In this document: positions 1-8,064 of the stretch, one piece after another | Layout: each line of letters begins with the position of its first letter | Position numbering within the stretch: position 1 is the stretch's first letter | DNA from: JAEUMW01 sp039807745 | GTDB lineage: Bacteria; Pseudomonadota; Gammaproteobacteria; Burkholderiales; JAEUMW01 | Direction: 5' to 3' | DNA: 10,680 bases | Assembly: GCA_039807745.1 (NCBI GenBank) | Contig: JBDHRV010000125.1 | Location: 1 to 10,680, forward strand | The notes under the pieces: model-generated | Told to the model about the DNA's origin: nothing | What the model saw: the letters and a program-made list of their open reading frames with translations, nothing else | The model's database searches: none | Translations under genes and position numbers: made by a program

Positions 1-129
1 CGTCTGCTGGGTGTCTCGGTTCGCACGTTGCAGGAGTGGGAGCAGGGACGTCGCGCACCATCCGGGCCTGCGCGAATGCTCCTGGCCATTGCGCATAAGA
101 ACCCGAAGGTTCTGCTGGAAGCGGTTTGA
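1..129 (+). CDS. HTH antitoxin-type regulator, C-terminal part (HigA/NadS-like), cut by the left edge
   Basis: The first reading frame is open from base 1 to a TGA at 127-129 and gives 42 residues. It contains VSVRTLQEWEQGRRAPSG followed by PARMLLAIAHKNPKVLLEA. The VRTLQxWExGRRxP pattern is the recognition helix and following turn of small XRE/HTH proteins that act as antitoxins and autorepressors beside RelE/HigB-type toxins. The LL..A..NP..LLEA tail is typical of that group. In such pairs the toxin gene usually lies upstream, which would be outside this window. The gene converges on the minus-strand gene that ends 24 bp further on. The N-terminus is missing, so a stand-alone regulator cannot be excluded. 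The HTH call is firm; the antitoxin role is inferred. Confidence 0.75.
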   Translation, partial: RLLGVSVRTLQEWEQGRRAPSGPARMLLAIAHKNPKVLLEAV

Positions 130-153
130 CATCCGCTCCGAAGCGTTTCTCAA

Positions 154-1074
154 CTACCCCGCTACCTCCGGCGAAAAGAACAGCCGCGCGCGCACGCTCT
201 TCGTTTCATCGGCTTTCACCATCAGCTCGCAGGTCCTTCCGACCCGCCACTGCGGCGACGCGGCGCCTCGGCACAGGCTCCACAGCGCCTGGGCGTAGTC
301 GCGCGGACCGCCGAGCGCGCTCATCAGATCACCGACCGCGCGGTGCTTGGCTTCATCTTCCGGTACCAAGGTCCAGCCGGAGTTGCCGACGCGCAGCGCG
401 CGTCCGTCGTCCTCGTCGAGTGGCGTCACGAACACCCAGCGCCCGCTCCTGCCGGGCCAGCGTAGCAGGTGCCCGAGGCCCTGCATCGCATGCACCCAGC
501 ATCCCGGCGCAATTGTCTCGGCGAGCGATTCCGGCGGCGCGTGGCGACTCAAGAGCCAGTGCACGGCGACCCGGTGCACCCCCGTGTCGTCGGCTTCGAT
601 CCGGCACGACCAGGGACGAGCCGTGAGGGCTGGGAGGCACACCTGCTCCAGGCGCTGCCGCTGCTCGCGGGAGAGTATGCGATGCAGCCGCGCGAGCGCC
701 ACTTCCGGGGAGGGATCCCGCAGGTCGACGAAAACGGACTGCCGCGCTTCGGTCCAGAAGAGCCAGGCGCCAAGTCCGCGGTGCTCGGCCGCGGGAAGAG
801 GTTCGAGAAACCGCGCCAGGTGCTCGAGTGTCCGCGGCGGTACCAGACCTTCGATCGATTGCGCGTCGAAGCGCTCGCCGACGCGAAGTCCCACTCGAAA
901 CGCCGGCGGACCGGGCGCATCGACGCTCAACTGGATCGGGGTGCCGGCCTCGAAGCAGGAGCGCGCGCTGCCTGCCGCCGTCGCTCGAGCGAGACGCCGC
1001 GCGAGCGGCTGCGCGTCACGACCATAGCCCGCGAGCAGCGCGGTCCGCAGGAGAAGTGCCTCGACATCCCACAT
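154..1074 (-). CDS. Uncharacterised 306-residue protein, possible ABBA/PT-barrel fold
   Basis: I do not recognise this protein by sequence. It begins MWDVEALLLRTALLAG and ends ARLFFSPEVAG. The frame stays open upstream to 1332, but that stretch runs back into the ABC transporter gene and has low-complexity, shadow-like composition. I therefore chose the ATG at 1074, although only a weak GGGA lies before it. There is no signal peptide or membrane segment. By eye the chain alternates five pairs of beta strands (about residues 36-66, 101-118, 154-176, 210-233 and 275-300) with amphipathic helices. That order, five helix-flanked strand pairs in about 300 residues, is that of ABBA aromatic prenyltransferases such as NphB/CloQ and the cyanobactin LynF/PatF enzymes. 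I could not place their catalytic Lys/Arg/Tyr residues, so the fold idea is inference only. It lies 157 bp downstream of a PglK-like ABC transporter on the same strand and may be cotranscribed with it. Confidence 0.7.
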   Translation of the reverse strand: MWDVEALLLRTALLAGYGRDAQPLARRLARATAAGSARSCFEAGTPIQLSVDAPGPPAFRVGLRVGERFDAQSIEGLVPPRTLEHLARFLEPLPAAEHRGLGAWLFWTEARQSVFVDLRDPSPEVALARLHRILSREQRQRLEQVCLPALTARPWSCRIEADDTGVHRVAVHWLLSRHAPPESLAETIAPGCWVHAMQGLGHLLRWPGRSGRWVFVTPLDEDDGRALRVGNSGWTLVPEDEAKHRAVGDLMSALGGPRDYAQALWSLCRGAASPQWRVGRTCELMVKADETKSVRARLFFSPEVAG

Positions 1075-1231
1075 AGATGTCCCAACTGAGATTCGACCCG
1101 CCAGACAATGTCGGATGGGATGGAGCCGCGCTTCGGCCGAGGGGCAGTGTGGCCCCCGCGAGCGCGGTACGCCGCTGGAGTTCCGGGAGAGCACAGGACG
1201 AATGCGGCCATCGCCCGCAACCGGTCCGGCG

Positions 1232-3040
1232 TCACTCGCCGGCCGCCGCCCGGAACCAGGCCGATTCGCGCATGAGGTCGAAGTAGCTGCCGTGCGTGAC
1301 GATCTTGCCGCGTTCCAGCAGATAAATGACATCGCACTCCCTCACCGTCGTCAGGCGATGCGCGATGACGATGATGGTCTTCTTGCGCGACAGGTTGTGC
1401 AGCGCCTCCATGACGCTCTCTTCGGTGATGCCGTCGAGCGCGCTGGTCGCCTCGTCCATCACCAACACGCTCGGGTCGCGGTAGAGCGCCCGCGCGATTC
1501 CGATGCGCTGGCGCTGGCCGCCGCTCAGACGCAAGCCGCGTTCCCCCACGGCAGTCTCGTATCCCTCGGGCAGCTCCGACTCGATGAACCCGGCGATGTT
1601 CGCGATGCGCGCCGCTCGCCGCACCGCAGTCATGTCGATATCCTCGTCCGGCATGCCGAACGCGATGTTGCGGGCGATCGTGTCGTCGGCAATGTAGATA
1701 TGCTGAGGCACGTAGCCCAGGTTCTTCTGCCAATTCGCGAGGTTGTGTGGAGTTATCGCGACGCCGTCGACCAGGAACTGCCCTTCGGTAGGAACGAGCA
1801 GACCCAGAATGATGTCGACGGTCGTGGTCTTGCCGCAGCCTGTCGGTCCGACGATACCGATCGAAGTGAGGGGTGAGATCACTATGTCGAGATCGCGCAG
1901 TGCCGGGGTGGGCGTATCCGCATAGTGGAACGAAACGCGGCGCAGACGCAGCTCGCGAACGAATGGCAGAACCGGAGCGTGAAGCGCCTTCTCCAGCCGC
2001 TCCATGCTGTCCGCATCGCCGCCCTGGTCACCGCCCAGGTCGTGGTAGAGGACATCGAGTGAAGGGGCGTTGTAGCGCAACGTGGTGATGGATGCGAACA
2101 GTTGTTGCAGCGCCGGCATCAGACGATAGCCCGCGAAGGCGTACAGGGCGAGCAGCGGTGCGATGTCGGTCGCGCGTTCGCCCCGACTGACGAGATACAT
2201 CACCACCAGCAGGATCCCACCGAACGCGATGGTCTCGAGCGCGTAGCGGGGCAGCTGCGCGATCAACCCTGCGGTGACATTGTTTCGGGCGTGGCGATGC
2301 GCATGTACCGAGAAGCGCTGCAGGAGCGTGACCTCGCGCCCCAGGACCTTCAGGTCCTTGATCCCGCACATGGCTTCCCCTGCCACCTTGTGTCTTTCCT
2401 GGTTGGCCGTGATCTGCTGCTTGCCGACCTCGCTCAGCTTGCGCCGCGCCGTGAGCAATATCGTTCCATAGGCAGTACCCAGGACGATCGCTATGGCTAG
2501 CGCGACGATCGGATCCACCGCGACGAGGAGGGTAATGATCGCGAGGCACATGAGCGAGCTTGAGACGATCGTGGTGGCCGGAGTCAGGACACCCGTCACG
2601 ACTCTGGTGACCTCGGTGATCACGTTCGACCCCAGTTCGGCCGTGTTGCGCTTCAGAAAGAACTGGTAGGGCCGTGCGACGTAACGCGCCAGCAGACGCC
2701 GCGACAATGTGTAATTCAGCCGATTGTGATAGCGCAGCGTGAGGAACGTGCCGGTCGCCTTGACGCCATTGCTCGTCACGAGCAACGCGAGCACGACGAG
2801 ACCCAGGAACAGCAGGAACGACCGGTCGCTGGGGAAGCCGAAACCGGTGTAGACAGCATTCAGCCAGCGATTGCTGTGTATGACTTCCGGATTGGTCACG
2901 ACAGCCATGAAGGGCATGATCGCCGCGATCCCGGCCATCTCCGCTGCCGCCACCAGCACGAGCACGCACACCAGCACCGCAAGCTTCAGGCGATCACGTC
3001 TGTCGAGCAGTGCGAGTAGGCGGCCGATAGTGGTCAGCAT
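1232..3040 (-). CDS. PglK-like ABC transporter (membrane domain fused to ATPase), lipid-linked glycan flippase or exporter type
   Basis: This 602-residue half-transporter acts in the inner membrane. The N-terminal half has hydrophobic segments near residues 18-48, 74-98, 155-200 and 265-310. The C-terminal ATPase is complete: Walker A GPTGCGKTT (398-406), Q-loop Gln446 in YVPQHIY, signature LSGGQRQR (505-512), Walker B VLVMDEATS (525-533) and H-loop His561 in VIAHRLT. The segments LPRYALETIAFG and GYRLMPALQQLF match the arrangement in Campylobacter PglK (PR.YLEG.GF and YRLMPS), the flippase for lipid-linked oligosaccharide in protein N-glycosylation. Length is near the 564 residues of PglK. 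The cargo cannot be read from sequence; a lipid-linked saccharide is the family-based guess, and a lipid or peptide exporter is the alternative. The ATG at 3040 has no good Shine-Dalgarno, but a stop 20 codons upstream and no other start in between support it. A sulfotransferase-like gene lies 159 bp upstream on the same strand. Confidence 0.9.
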   Translation of the reverse strand: MLTTIGRLLALLDRRDRLKLAVLVCVLVLVAAAEMAGIAAIMPFMAVVTNPEVIHSNRWLNAVYTGFGFPSDRSFLLFLGLVVLALLVTSNGVKATGTFLTLRYHNRLNYTLSRRLLARYVARPYQFFLKRNTAELGSNVITEVTRVVTGVLTPATTIVSSSLMCLAIITLLVAVDPIVALAIAIVLGTAYGTILLTARRKLSEVGKQQITANQERHKVAGEAMCGIKDLKVLGREVTLLQRFSVHAHRHARNNVTAGLIAQLPRYALETIAFGGILLVVMYLVSRGERATDIAPLLALYAFAGYRLMPALQQLFASITTLRYNAPSLDVLYHDLGGDQGGDADSMERLEKALHAPVLPFVRELRLRRVSFHYADTPTPALRDLDIVISPLTSIGIVGPTGCGKTTTVDIILGLLVPTEGQFLVDGVAITPHNLANWQKNLGYVPQHIYIADDTIARNIAFGMPDEDIDMTAVRRAARIANIAGFIESELPEGYETAVGERGLRLSGGQRQRIGIARALYRDPSVLVMDEATSALDGITEESVMEALHNLSRKKTIIVIAHRLTTVRECDVIYLLERGKIVTHGSYFDLMRESAWFRAAAGE

Positions 3041-3199
3041 GGAAGATCGGGTAGGAACGGGGTGCCCAGGGATCGGCGCTCGCAGGCCGATGACTCATCC
3101 TGCGGAGCGGCGTTCGTCGCTTCCAGGTCGCGTGCCAGGCATGCGCACACCGAACCGAAGCAGTCGGCCCAACTTCGACGGAATGATGCGCCGCGACCC

Positions 3200-4216
3200 T
3201 CAAACAACATCCAACGCAAAACGAGAGACCTCGCAGCCGAGCCAGACGAACAGGCCCTGAACCGCTTGCCAGCGAGACCGAAAACTGGCGAGCTCTCCCT
3301 GGGAATAGAAATGCTTGCAATAGCGGGAGGAATACAGTCGATCGAGATACTCACTCGGGAATTTCAGAAGCCTCTTGAACCGCCGGTACACCTCCGCATA
3401 GACCTTGTCCGAAGCGTCGTTCCGCTGCATGACGTTCGCTGCGCTGGTACCGAGGAACTCCCTCAGAGCCGGCTTCGCCACGCGATCGAGATCCTCGAGA
3501 CGGACCAGCAGCACCCGTGAGTTCGGTCCTCCATAGATCTCGTAGCCCCGTGACAGCGGAAAGGGGGTAGCGAACACGTCCACGCCGAACACCGGCTTCA
3601 GCTCGGCATCGAACCATGTCAGCGGGTCTCCACCAAGCCCGAGCGGGGACTTGCCTTCAACATAGGCGTCGAGAAACATCTCGACCAGGCGCGCAGCGAC
3701 TTCGTCCACAGGGCGGGCGTTCAACTCCTGCGCCGGCCAGAAATCGAACATCAGCTCCAGGTCCTGAAAAAAGGACGATACGTTCCTGGCGACCGGATCG
3801 CGCACCAGTGTCACGACATCCCATACCGTGCCGGGCGGCGCAGACCTGATTGCGTTGCCGACCTGCTGGCCGAGCCAAACGTAGCGCGGCATGAACCGTG
3901 ACATCTTCCGCGTGCCCCAATACGCGCGGGCGCGGCGCCTGTACTGCGCTTCGTCCGCCTGGAGATTCTCCGATCTCAGCCAATGCACATGCGCAACGCC
4001 CCGCCCATCGAGCGCCGCATCGAGCGTTGCCGCAACCGATGACGACCCCACTTTGCCCACCGTGTAGACAATCACCGGGTTGGTCGTGATCGGATCGGGC
4101 AGGGTCGACTTGTAATGGGCTTTGGCGAAAAGGAAAGAACGTCTCGCGACGCCGTGCACGACTCGTCCAGAAATCTGACTGAGTACCGAGGATCCACGAT
4201 TTGCTGACGCCACCAT
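3200..4216 (-). CDS. Sulfotransferase-fold protein, putative capsular polysaccharide synthesis type (NKWYS-like)
   Basis: A 338-residue cytoplasmic protein. Residues 47-61 (NPVIVYTVGKVGSSS) form the 5'-phosphosulfate-binding loop of PAPS-dependent sulfotransferases, with Lys55 and the following Gly-Ser-Ser. Residues 136-150 (TLVRDPVARNVSSFF) form the 3'-phosphate-binding element, with Arg139 and Ser147. LLVRLEDLDR further on is also typical of the fold. The long spacing, the HVHWLR stretch at 76-81 and the NDASDKVYAEVYRRFK segment fit the group annotated 'putative capsular polysaccharide synthesis protein'. The likely reaction is transfer of sulfate to a surface glycan, but neither donor nor acceptor is proven. 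The ATG at 4216 is supported by AAGGAG at 4221-4226 and a promoter-like pair at 4276-4304. It is the first gene of the minus-strand surface block. Confidence 0.82.
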   Translation of the reverse strand: MVASANRGSSVLSQISGRVVHGVARRSFLFAKAHYKSTLPDPITTNPVIVYTVGKVGSSSVAATLDAALDGRGVAHVHWLRSENLQADEAQYRRRARAYWGTRKMSRFMPRYVWLGQQVGNAIRSAPPGTVWDVVTLVRDPVARNVSSFFQDLELMFDFWPAQELNARPVDEVAARLVEMFLDAYVEGKSPLGLGGDPLTWFDAELKPVFGVDVFATPFPLSRGYEIYGGPNSRVLLVRLEDLDRVAKPALREFLGTSAANVMQRNDASDKVYAEVYRRFKRLLKFPSEYLDRLYSSRYCKHFYSQGELASFRSRWQAVQGLFVWLGCEVSRFALDVV

Positions 4217-4220
4217 GATT

Positions 4221-4226
4221 CTCCTT
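4221..4226 (-). promoter_or_regulatory. Shine-Dalgarno for the sulfotransferase-like gene
   Basis: On the minus strand AAGGAG ends 4 bases before the ATG at 4216. This is the strongest ribosome-binding site in the window, and it fixes that start against alternatives further downstream. Confidence 0.7.
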
Positions 4227-4275
4227 CGCGCACGAACGGCGCATCGGCATGACCAGAATCTCCAAACAGATGCGA

Positions 4276-4304
4276 ACGTTAGCGTCGGCTTTCGTTACGG
4301 TCAA
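4276..4304 (-). promoter_or_regulatory. Candidate sigma-70 promoter of the sulfotransferase-like gene
   Basis: On the minus strand TTGACC (4299-4304) matches five of six -35 bases. It is followed by a 17-bp spacer and TAACGT (4276-4281), which keeps the first, second and last -10 bases. Transcription would start near 4269, leaving a leader of about 50 bases before the ATG at 4216. It lies in the 124-bp gap after mrfB and would separate the surface block from mrfAB. The call is by consensus matching only. Confidence 0.4.
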
Positions 4305-4340
4305 GCCGCGGTGGCCCTGGAATGGTAGCCGCGGAGCCGC

Positions 4341-5594
4341 CTACCGGCGATCCCTAGGTATGCGCCAGAAGACCGACGCCTCCTCCGCCACGCGGCCGAG
4401 CAGCCGCCGCCGCCGCCGCACGTGCTCCGGTCTTGCGCCCTGCCGCGCCACGAGGCGTTCGGTAAGGGCGATCGCGGCAGCGAAATCACGGCCGATATGT
4501 TCCTGGTACTTCGCAAGCCGCTCCAGCGCTTCCGCGACGCCCTGCGCTGCCAGATCCTCCCAGATCGGCACCGCGTGCTCCCACTCGCCGCGCCGCCGAT
4601 ACAGGCGCGCCAGCTCGAGCAGGCCGGCGACCCCGAGTGATGAGGCCTTCCCGGCAAGCTCGCGCAACGCCCCCGCATCGTCGCCCTGCCGCAACCGATG
4701 TCGCGCAAGCGCCCGTGCATCCGCATCTTCGTGACCGCCACCACCGTAGATGTGTGCAAGCCGGGACAACAGCCCTGCGAGGCTCACGAGATCCCAGCGA
4801 TTGTGTTCCAGTACGCGCGGTACATCGTCCATTCGACCGTGGCGCATGAACTCGGTCCACACCATCGGCACGAGGTGACCGCCCAGGTCGTTCTCACGCG
4901 CGAAGCCGAGCAGTCTCTGTTCCGCGGTCTGCAACCTGCAGTCCGGCCAACGCCCGCCGAACGCGGCGCGGGTCGGGTGCAGCAGGTCCAGGTGTCCCTT
5001 CGACTGCAACGGCGTCGCAAGGCGCAGGAGCCGATAGCGCGTCGCGAGCAGCGGTACGTCGAAGCATTTGCCGTTGAACGTGACGAGGTGCGTCGCGTCC
5101 GCGAGCCAGCTGCGCGCGTGTTCGAGCATCGCGGCCTCGCCCCCGAACCCGGTCAGGAAGTACTGCCGCAGGCGCAAGCCCTCGGGTTCGGGCCGTGCGA
5201 GGCCCAGCACGAACGGCAGCGTGCCGGTGCCCCCTGCCAGCCCGGTGGTCTCGGTGTCGAGGAACAGCAGATCCCAGGGCCGCACCGGCTGGCCTTCGTT
5301 CAGCACATGCAGCGGCGTTTCGAACAGCGTGCCGATGGGTTCGGCACCGTGGACATGGTCGCGGAAGAAGCACTGCTCGGCGACGACGACCCCGGGCGCG
5401 ATCGAGCTGCCGCCGAGCATCCTGGCGAGATCGTGGTCCCCCGTGCGCCGCACTGCCGCGCGCCGCGTCGAATGCTCGATCAGTCGTTGCAACCGTTCCG
5501 CCGTGGCCGGCACATCCGCAGATGCGGGGGGACGCGCACTCTGCCCCGCGCCTCCCTGCTTCGAGAGCAGTGCGAGACGCTCCTTCAACTTCAT
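4341..5594 (-). CDS. mrfB: MrfB/YprB-type RNase-H-fold (DEDD) exonuclease
   Basis: A 417-residue cytoplasmic nuclease, close in length to Bacillus subtilis YprB/MrfB. The DEDD exonuclease core is visible: LFLDTETTGLAGG (110-122) with Asp113 and Glu115, LVTFNGKCFDVPLL (170-183) with Asp179, HLDLLHPTR (201-209), and VLEHNRWDLVSL (261-272) with His264 and Asp268. The C-terminal 120 residues are helical and TPR-like (LLELARLYRRRGEWEHAVPIWEDL), again as in YprB. In B. subtilis the partner nuclease acts with the MrfA helicase in mitomycin C lesion repair. Here the ATG overlaps the mrfA stop codon (ATGA, 5591-5594), which fixes the start and implies translational coupling. The open frame extends upstream to 6086 only as a shadow of mrfA. 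Confidence 0.9.
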   Translation of the reverse strand: MKLKERLALLSKQGGAGQSARPPASADVPATAERLQRLIEHSTRRAAVRRTGDHDLARMLGGSSIAPGVVVAEQCFFRDHVHGAEPIGTLFETPLHVLNEGQPVRPWDLLFLDTETTGLAGGTGTLPFVLGLARPEPEGLRLRQYFLTGFGGEAAMLEHARSWLADATHLVTFNGKCFDVPLLATRYRLLRLATPLQSKGHLDLLHPTRAAFGGRWPDCRLQTAEQRLLGFARENDLGGHLVPMVWTEFMRHGRMDDVPRVLEHNRWDLVSLAGLLSRLAHIYGGGGHEDADARALARHRLRQGDDAGALRELAGKASSLGVAGLLELARLYRRRGEWEHAVPIWEDLAAQGVAEALERLAKYQEHIGRDFAAAIALTERLVARQGARPEHVRRRRRLLGRVAEEASVFWRIPRDRR

Positions 5595-8035
5595 GCCGAA
5601 CGACCTGCCCGCAGGAGATCGAGCACGGCGAGCGCGGCGCGCTTCGGCGAGCCACCGCGCGTCTCGTCGGAGGCGAGGATCGGCCCGATGCACGCGGGGC
5701 AGCCGTGGCTGCACTCGCAACCGGCGACCAGTGCGACGGCATGCTCGACGACCTGCTGCCTCAAATCGAAGAGCGGCGCGGAGAGCCCGACGCCACCGGG
5801 ATAGTTGTCGTAGAGATACACCGTCGGCCGGAAGTCTCGCATCCCCTGCGCGACGTCCACCGGCTCGCCGTCGAAGCTGCGCGCAGCACCACGACCGTCG
5901 GTGCCGAGCGTCGCCGACCAGGTCGTATCCGAATCGCCCACCGCGCGCCCCAGGTCCCGTCGCTCGGACATGGTGAGCAGCGCGGCGATGTAGTGCATCG
6001 CGTAGGCCGCGCCGAGGAAGCCGTCGAGCGCCTGCCAGCGGTCGGGTATCGCCGCGAGCAGCGCTTGCGGATCCGCCTGCCACCATACCGCCGTCGTGTG
6101 CAGCTCCTGATCAGGCAGATTGACATTGCCGTAACCGACGTTTTCGTGCGTGTAGTAGCGGATCTTCTTGTAGCCGGGGATGCGGCGCACGAGATACACC
6201 TCGCCGTTCGCGCAAGTTCCAGCGCCCTGCCGCGCCTCGTCGAACCGGTCGAGGATCTTGAGCCGGGTGTAGTCGATCGCATCGGTGTAATAGTCGGCCC
6301 GGGTTTTCGTCACGAAAGCCTTGCGGCCTTCCCAATCGAGCCGCTCGACCTGCCACGGGCTTGCCTGAACCAAGTAGATCGCGCCCTCGAAAATCGTCAT
6401 CGGCGCGCTCGAGTAATCCACTTCTGCGATCACCTCCTGCTTGCCGTCCGTGGTGTCGATGACGACGAAGTTGCCCTCCGCCACCGAGCGCAGGCTGACC
6501 GCATTCGCGGGGTAGCTGTCGGCCATCCAGTGCCATTGCGCGCCCTCGCGATGCACCACGCCCTGCTCTTCGAGATACGCGAGCAGCGCACCGAGATCCT
6601 CGCCGCCGAACGACTCGCCATCGCGAAACGGCAGCTCGAAGGCGGCACAGCGCACGTGGTCCATGAGGATCAGCAGCTGGTCCGGTGCGATGCGCGCGTG
6701 CTCGGGCGACGCACCGAGAAAGAACTCCGGATTGCGCACGATGAACTGGTCGAGCGGCTCGCTGGTGCCCACCAGCACGCCGAGCGCCGCGCGGTTGCGC
6801 CGCCCCACGCGGCCGAGCCGCTGCCAGGTACCCGCGACGGTGCCGGGATATCCATTGAGGACGCAGACATCCAGCGCGCCGATGTCCACACCGAGCTCCA
6901 GCGCGGAGGTCGCCACGACACAATCCACCGCGCCCGCGCGCAGCTTCTTCTCGGTCGCGCGGCGCTCCGTCGGCAGGTAGCCGCCGCGATAGGCGAACGT
7001 CCGCGCCGGCTTGCGCGGGTCGCGATCGAACACGTCCTTCAGGTACTTGGTGATCACCTCGACCATGAGGCGCGTGTTGGCGAAGACGATCGTCTTCAAT
7101 CCCGAGCGCACCGCGAGGCGCGCGATGCGCGTCGTCTGCGAGCGGGCCGATGCGCGTAGACCGAGATCGGCGTTCAGCACCGGCGGGTTCCACAGCAGCA
7201 GATGCTTTCTGCCCTGCGGCGCGCCGCTCTCGGTGATGGCCGCTACAGGTGCGCCGATCAGCTGCTCCGCCAGCTCCCGCGGGTTGGCGATGGTCGCCGA
7301 ACACAGCACGAAGGTCGGCTGGACGCCGTAGAACGCGCACACGCGCCCAAGCCGCCGCAGCACGTTGGCGAGATGCGAACCGAAGACGCCGCGGTAGGTG
7401 TGCAGCTCGTCGATCACGACGTACTTCAGGTTCTCGAAGAACTGCGCCCATTTGGTGTGATGCGGCAGGATGCCGACGTGCAGCATGTCGGGGTTCGAGA
7501 CGACGATGTCGCCCTTCGTGCGCACCGCGATCCGCGCGTCGCCCGGCGTGTCGCCGTCGAACGTGTACGCGCGCACGCCGAGACTGCCGGCGTCGTTCAG
7601 TTCGAGGATCTCCGCGACCTGGTCCTGGGAGAGCGCCTTCGTGGGAAAGAGGTAGAGCGCCTTCGCTCGCGCCTCGAGCGCCGCCTGCAGCACCGGCAGG
7701 TTGTAGCAGAGGGTCTTGCCCGACGCGGTGGGCGTGACGATGACTGTATGCCGGCCCGACCGGATCGTGTCCCACGCTTGGCGCTGGTGACTGTACAGGC
7801 GCCCGATCCCGCGCACTCGAAGCGCCGAGGCCAGGCGATCATCCAGGTCGACGGGAAGATCCGCGAAGCTGCCGGTCCGCGCCGGTACCACGAGCTCGCC
7901 GGTGATGCGCCCCCGATACTTCTGCTTCAGCCGCTCGATCAGGGGCTCGATACCCGGTGGGTCGGGGCGCACGGCGCTCGCCGTTTCTGGGACCTCCTCC
8001 GACTGGTCGAAGAAACGGTCGACGATATCCTCCAT
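5591..8035 (-). CDS. mrfA: MrfA/YprA/Hrq1-type superfamily 2 DNA helicase
   Basis: An 814-residue ATP-dependent DNA helicase. Motifs in order: YSHQRQAW (81-88), Walker A TPTASGKT (101-108), DELHTYRG box (209-216), SATIANP (246-252), ATSALELGVDIG (375-386) and the arginine-finger motif QRLGRVGR (405-412). The C-terminal region ends in CECSHGCPACIGP (773-785), the four-cysteine zinc or metal cluster of the DUF1998-type domain that marks the Hrq1/MrfA family. B. subtilis MrfA (YprA) and yeast Hrq1 act on crosslinked or mitomycin-damaged DNA, so a repair role is expected. The start at 8035 has GGAGA at 8043-8047 as ribosome-binding site and a promoter at 8065-8092. A LexA-type direct repeat lies between promoter and start, so SOS induction is likely. 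The gene is coupled to mrfB and divergent from lexA. Confidence 0.92.
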   Translation of the reverse strand: MEDIVDRFFDQSEEVPETASAVRPDPPGIEPLIERLKQKYRGRITGELVVPARTGSFADLPVDLDDRLASALRVRGIGRLYSHQRQAWDTIRSGRHTVIVTPTASGKTLCYNLPVLQAALEARAKALYLFPTKALSQDQVAEILELNDAGSLGVRAYTFDGDTPGDARIAVRTKGDIVVSNPDMLHVGILPHHTKWAQFFENLKYVVIDELHTYRGVFGSHLANVLRRLGRVCAFYGVQPTFVLCSATIANPRELAEQLIGAPVAAITESGAPQGRKHLLLWNPPVLNADLGLRASARSQTTRIARLAVRSGLKTIVFANTRLMVEVITKYLKDVFDRDPRKPARTFAYRGGYLPTERRATEKKLRAGAVDCVVATSALELGVDIGALDVCVLNGYPGTVAGTWQRLGRVGRRNRAALGVLVGTSEPLDQFIVRNPEFFLGASPEHARIAPDQLLILMDHVRCAAFELPFRDGESFGGEDLGALLAYLEEQGVVHREGAQWHWMADSYPANAVSLRSVAEGNFVVIDTTDGKQEVIAEVDYSSAPMTIFEGAIYLVQASPWQVERLDWEGRKAFVTKTRADYYTDAIDYTRLKILDRFDEARQGAGTCANGEVYLVRRIPGYKKIRYYTHENVGYGNVNLPDQELHTTAVWWQADPQALLAAIPDRWQALDGFLGAAYAMHYIAALLTMSERRDLGRAVGDSDTTWSATLGTDGRGAARSFDGEPVDVAQGMRDFRPTVYLYDNYPGGVGLSAPLFDLRQQVVEHAVALVAGCECSHGCPACIGPILASDETRGGSPKRAALAVLDLLRAGRSA

Positions 8036-8040
8036 CGTCT

Positions 8041-8055
8041 GTTCTCCATCTGTTC
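8041..8055. promoter_or_regulatory. LexA operator, GTTC-N7-GTTC direct repeat
   Basis: The 85-bp gap between mrfA and lexA contains GTTC (8041-8044), seven bases, then GTTC (8052-8055). The repeat is longer than the core: CTGTTCTC occurs at 8039-8046 and again at 8050-8057. GTTC-N7-GTTC is the known LexA site of Alphaproteobacteria. No E. coli-type CTGT-N8-ACAG and no Bacillus-type GAAC-N4-GTTC is present in the gap. For mrfA the site is just downstream of the predicted transcription start, where a repressor would block the polymerase. For lexA it lies about 65-80 bases before the ATG, around the expected -35 region. Confidence 0.7.
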
Positions 8056-8064
8056 TCTCGTGCT

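Noticed and set aside
927..1235. Minus-strand frame starting with a GTG that overlaps the stop of the ABC transporter (GTGA), about 102 codons, a possible small precursor or coupled gene.
   Set aside because: Its second half runs out of frame through the 306-residue gene, its composition is Arg/Pro/Ser-rich as in GC-rich shadow frames, and no ribosome-binding site or leader-peptide pattern was seen.
1075..1332. Upstream extension of the 306-residue protein to an ATG at 1332 (86 more residues).
   Set aside because: It would overlap the ABC transporter's C-terminal coding region by about 100 bases and the added residues are low-complexity and unlike a domain.
4305..4332. Repeated AGCCGCGG, considered as a terminator hairpin behind mrfB.
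   Set aside because: The copies are direct repeats with self-palindromic cores, with no run of T in the direction of transcription and part of the segment close to the promoter-like sequence.
5595..6086. N-terminal extension of MrfB to an ATG at 6086.
   Set aside because: The added 164 residues are Arg/Ala-rich shadow of mrfA; the ATG at 5594 overlapping the mrfA stop gives the expected family length.
5195..7159. A 654-codon plus-strand open frame antisense to mrfA.
   Set aside because: High GC in the third codon position of mrfA creates long open antisense frames; the translation is rich in Arg/Ala/His with no motif, and mrfA has unambiguous helicase motifs.
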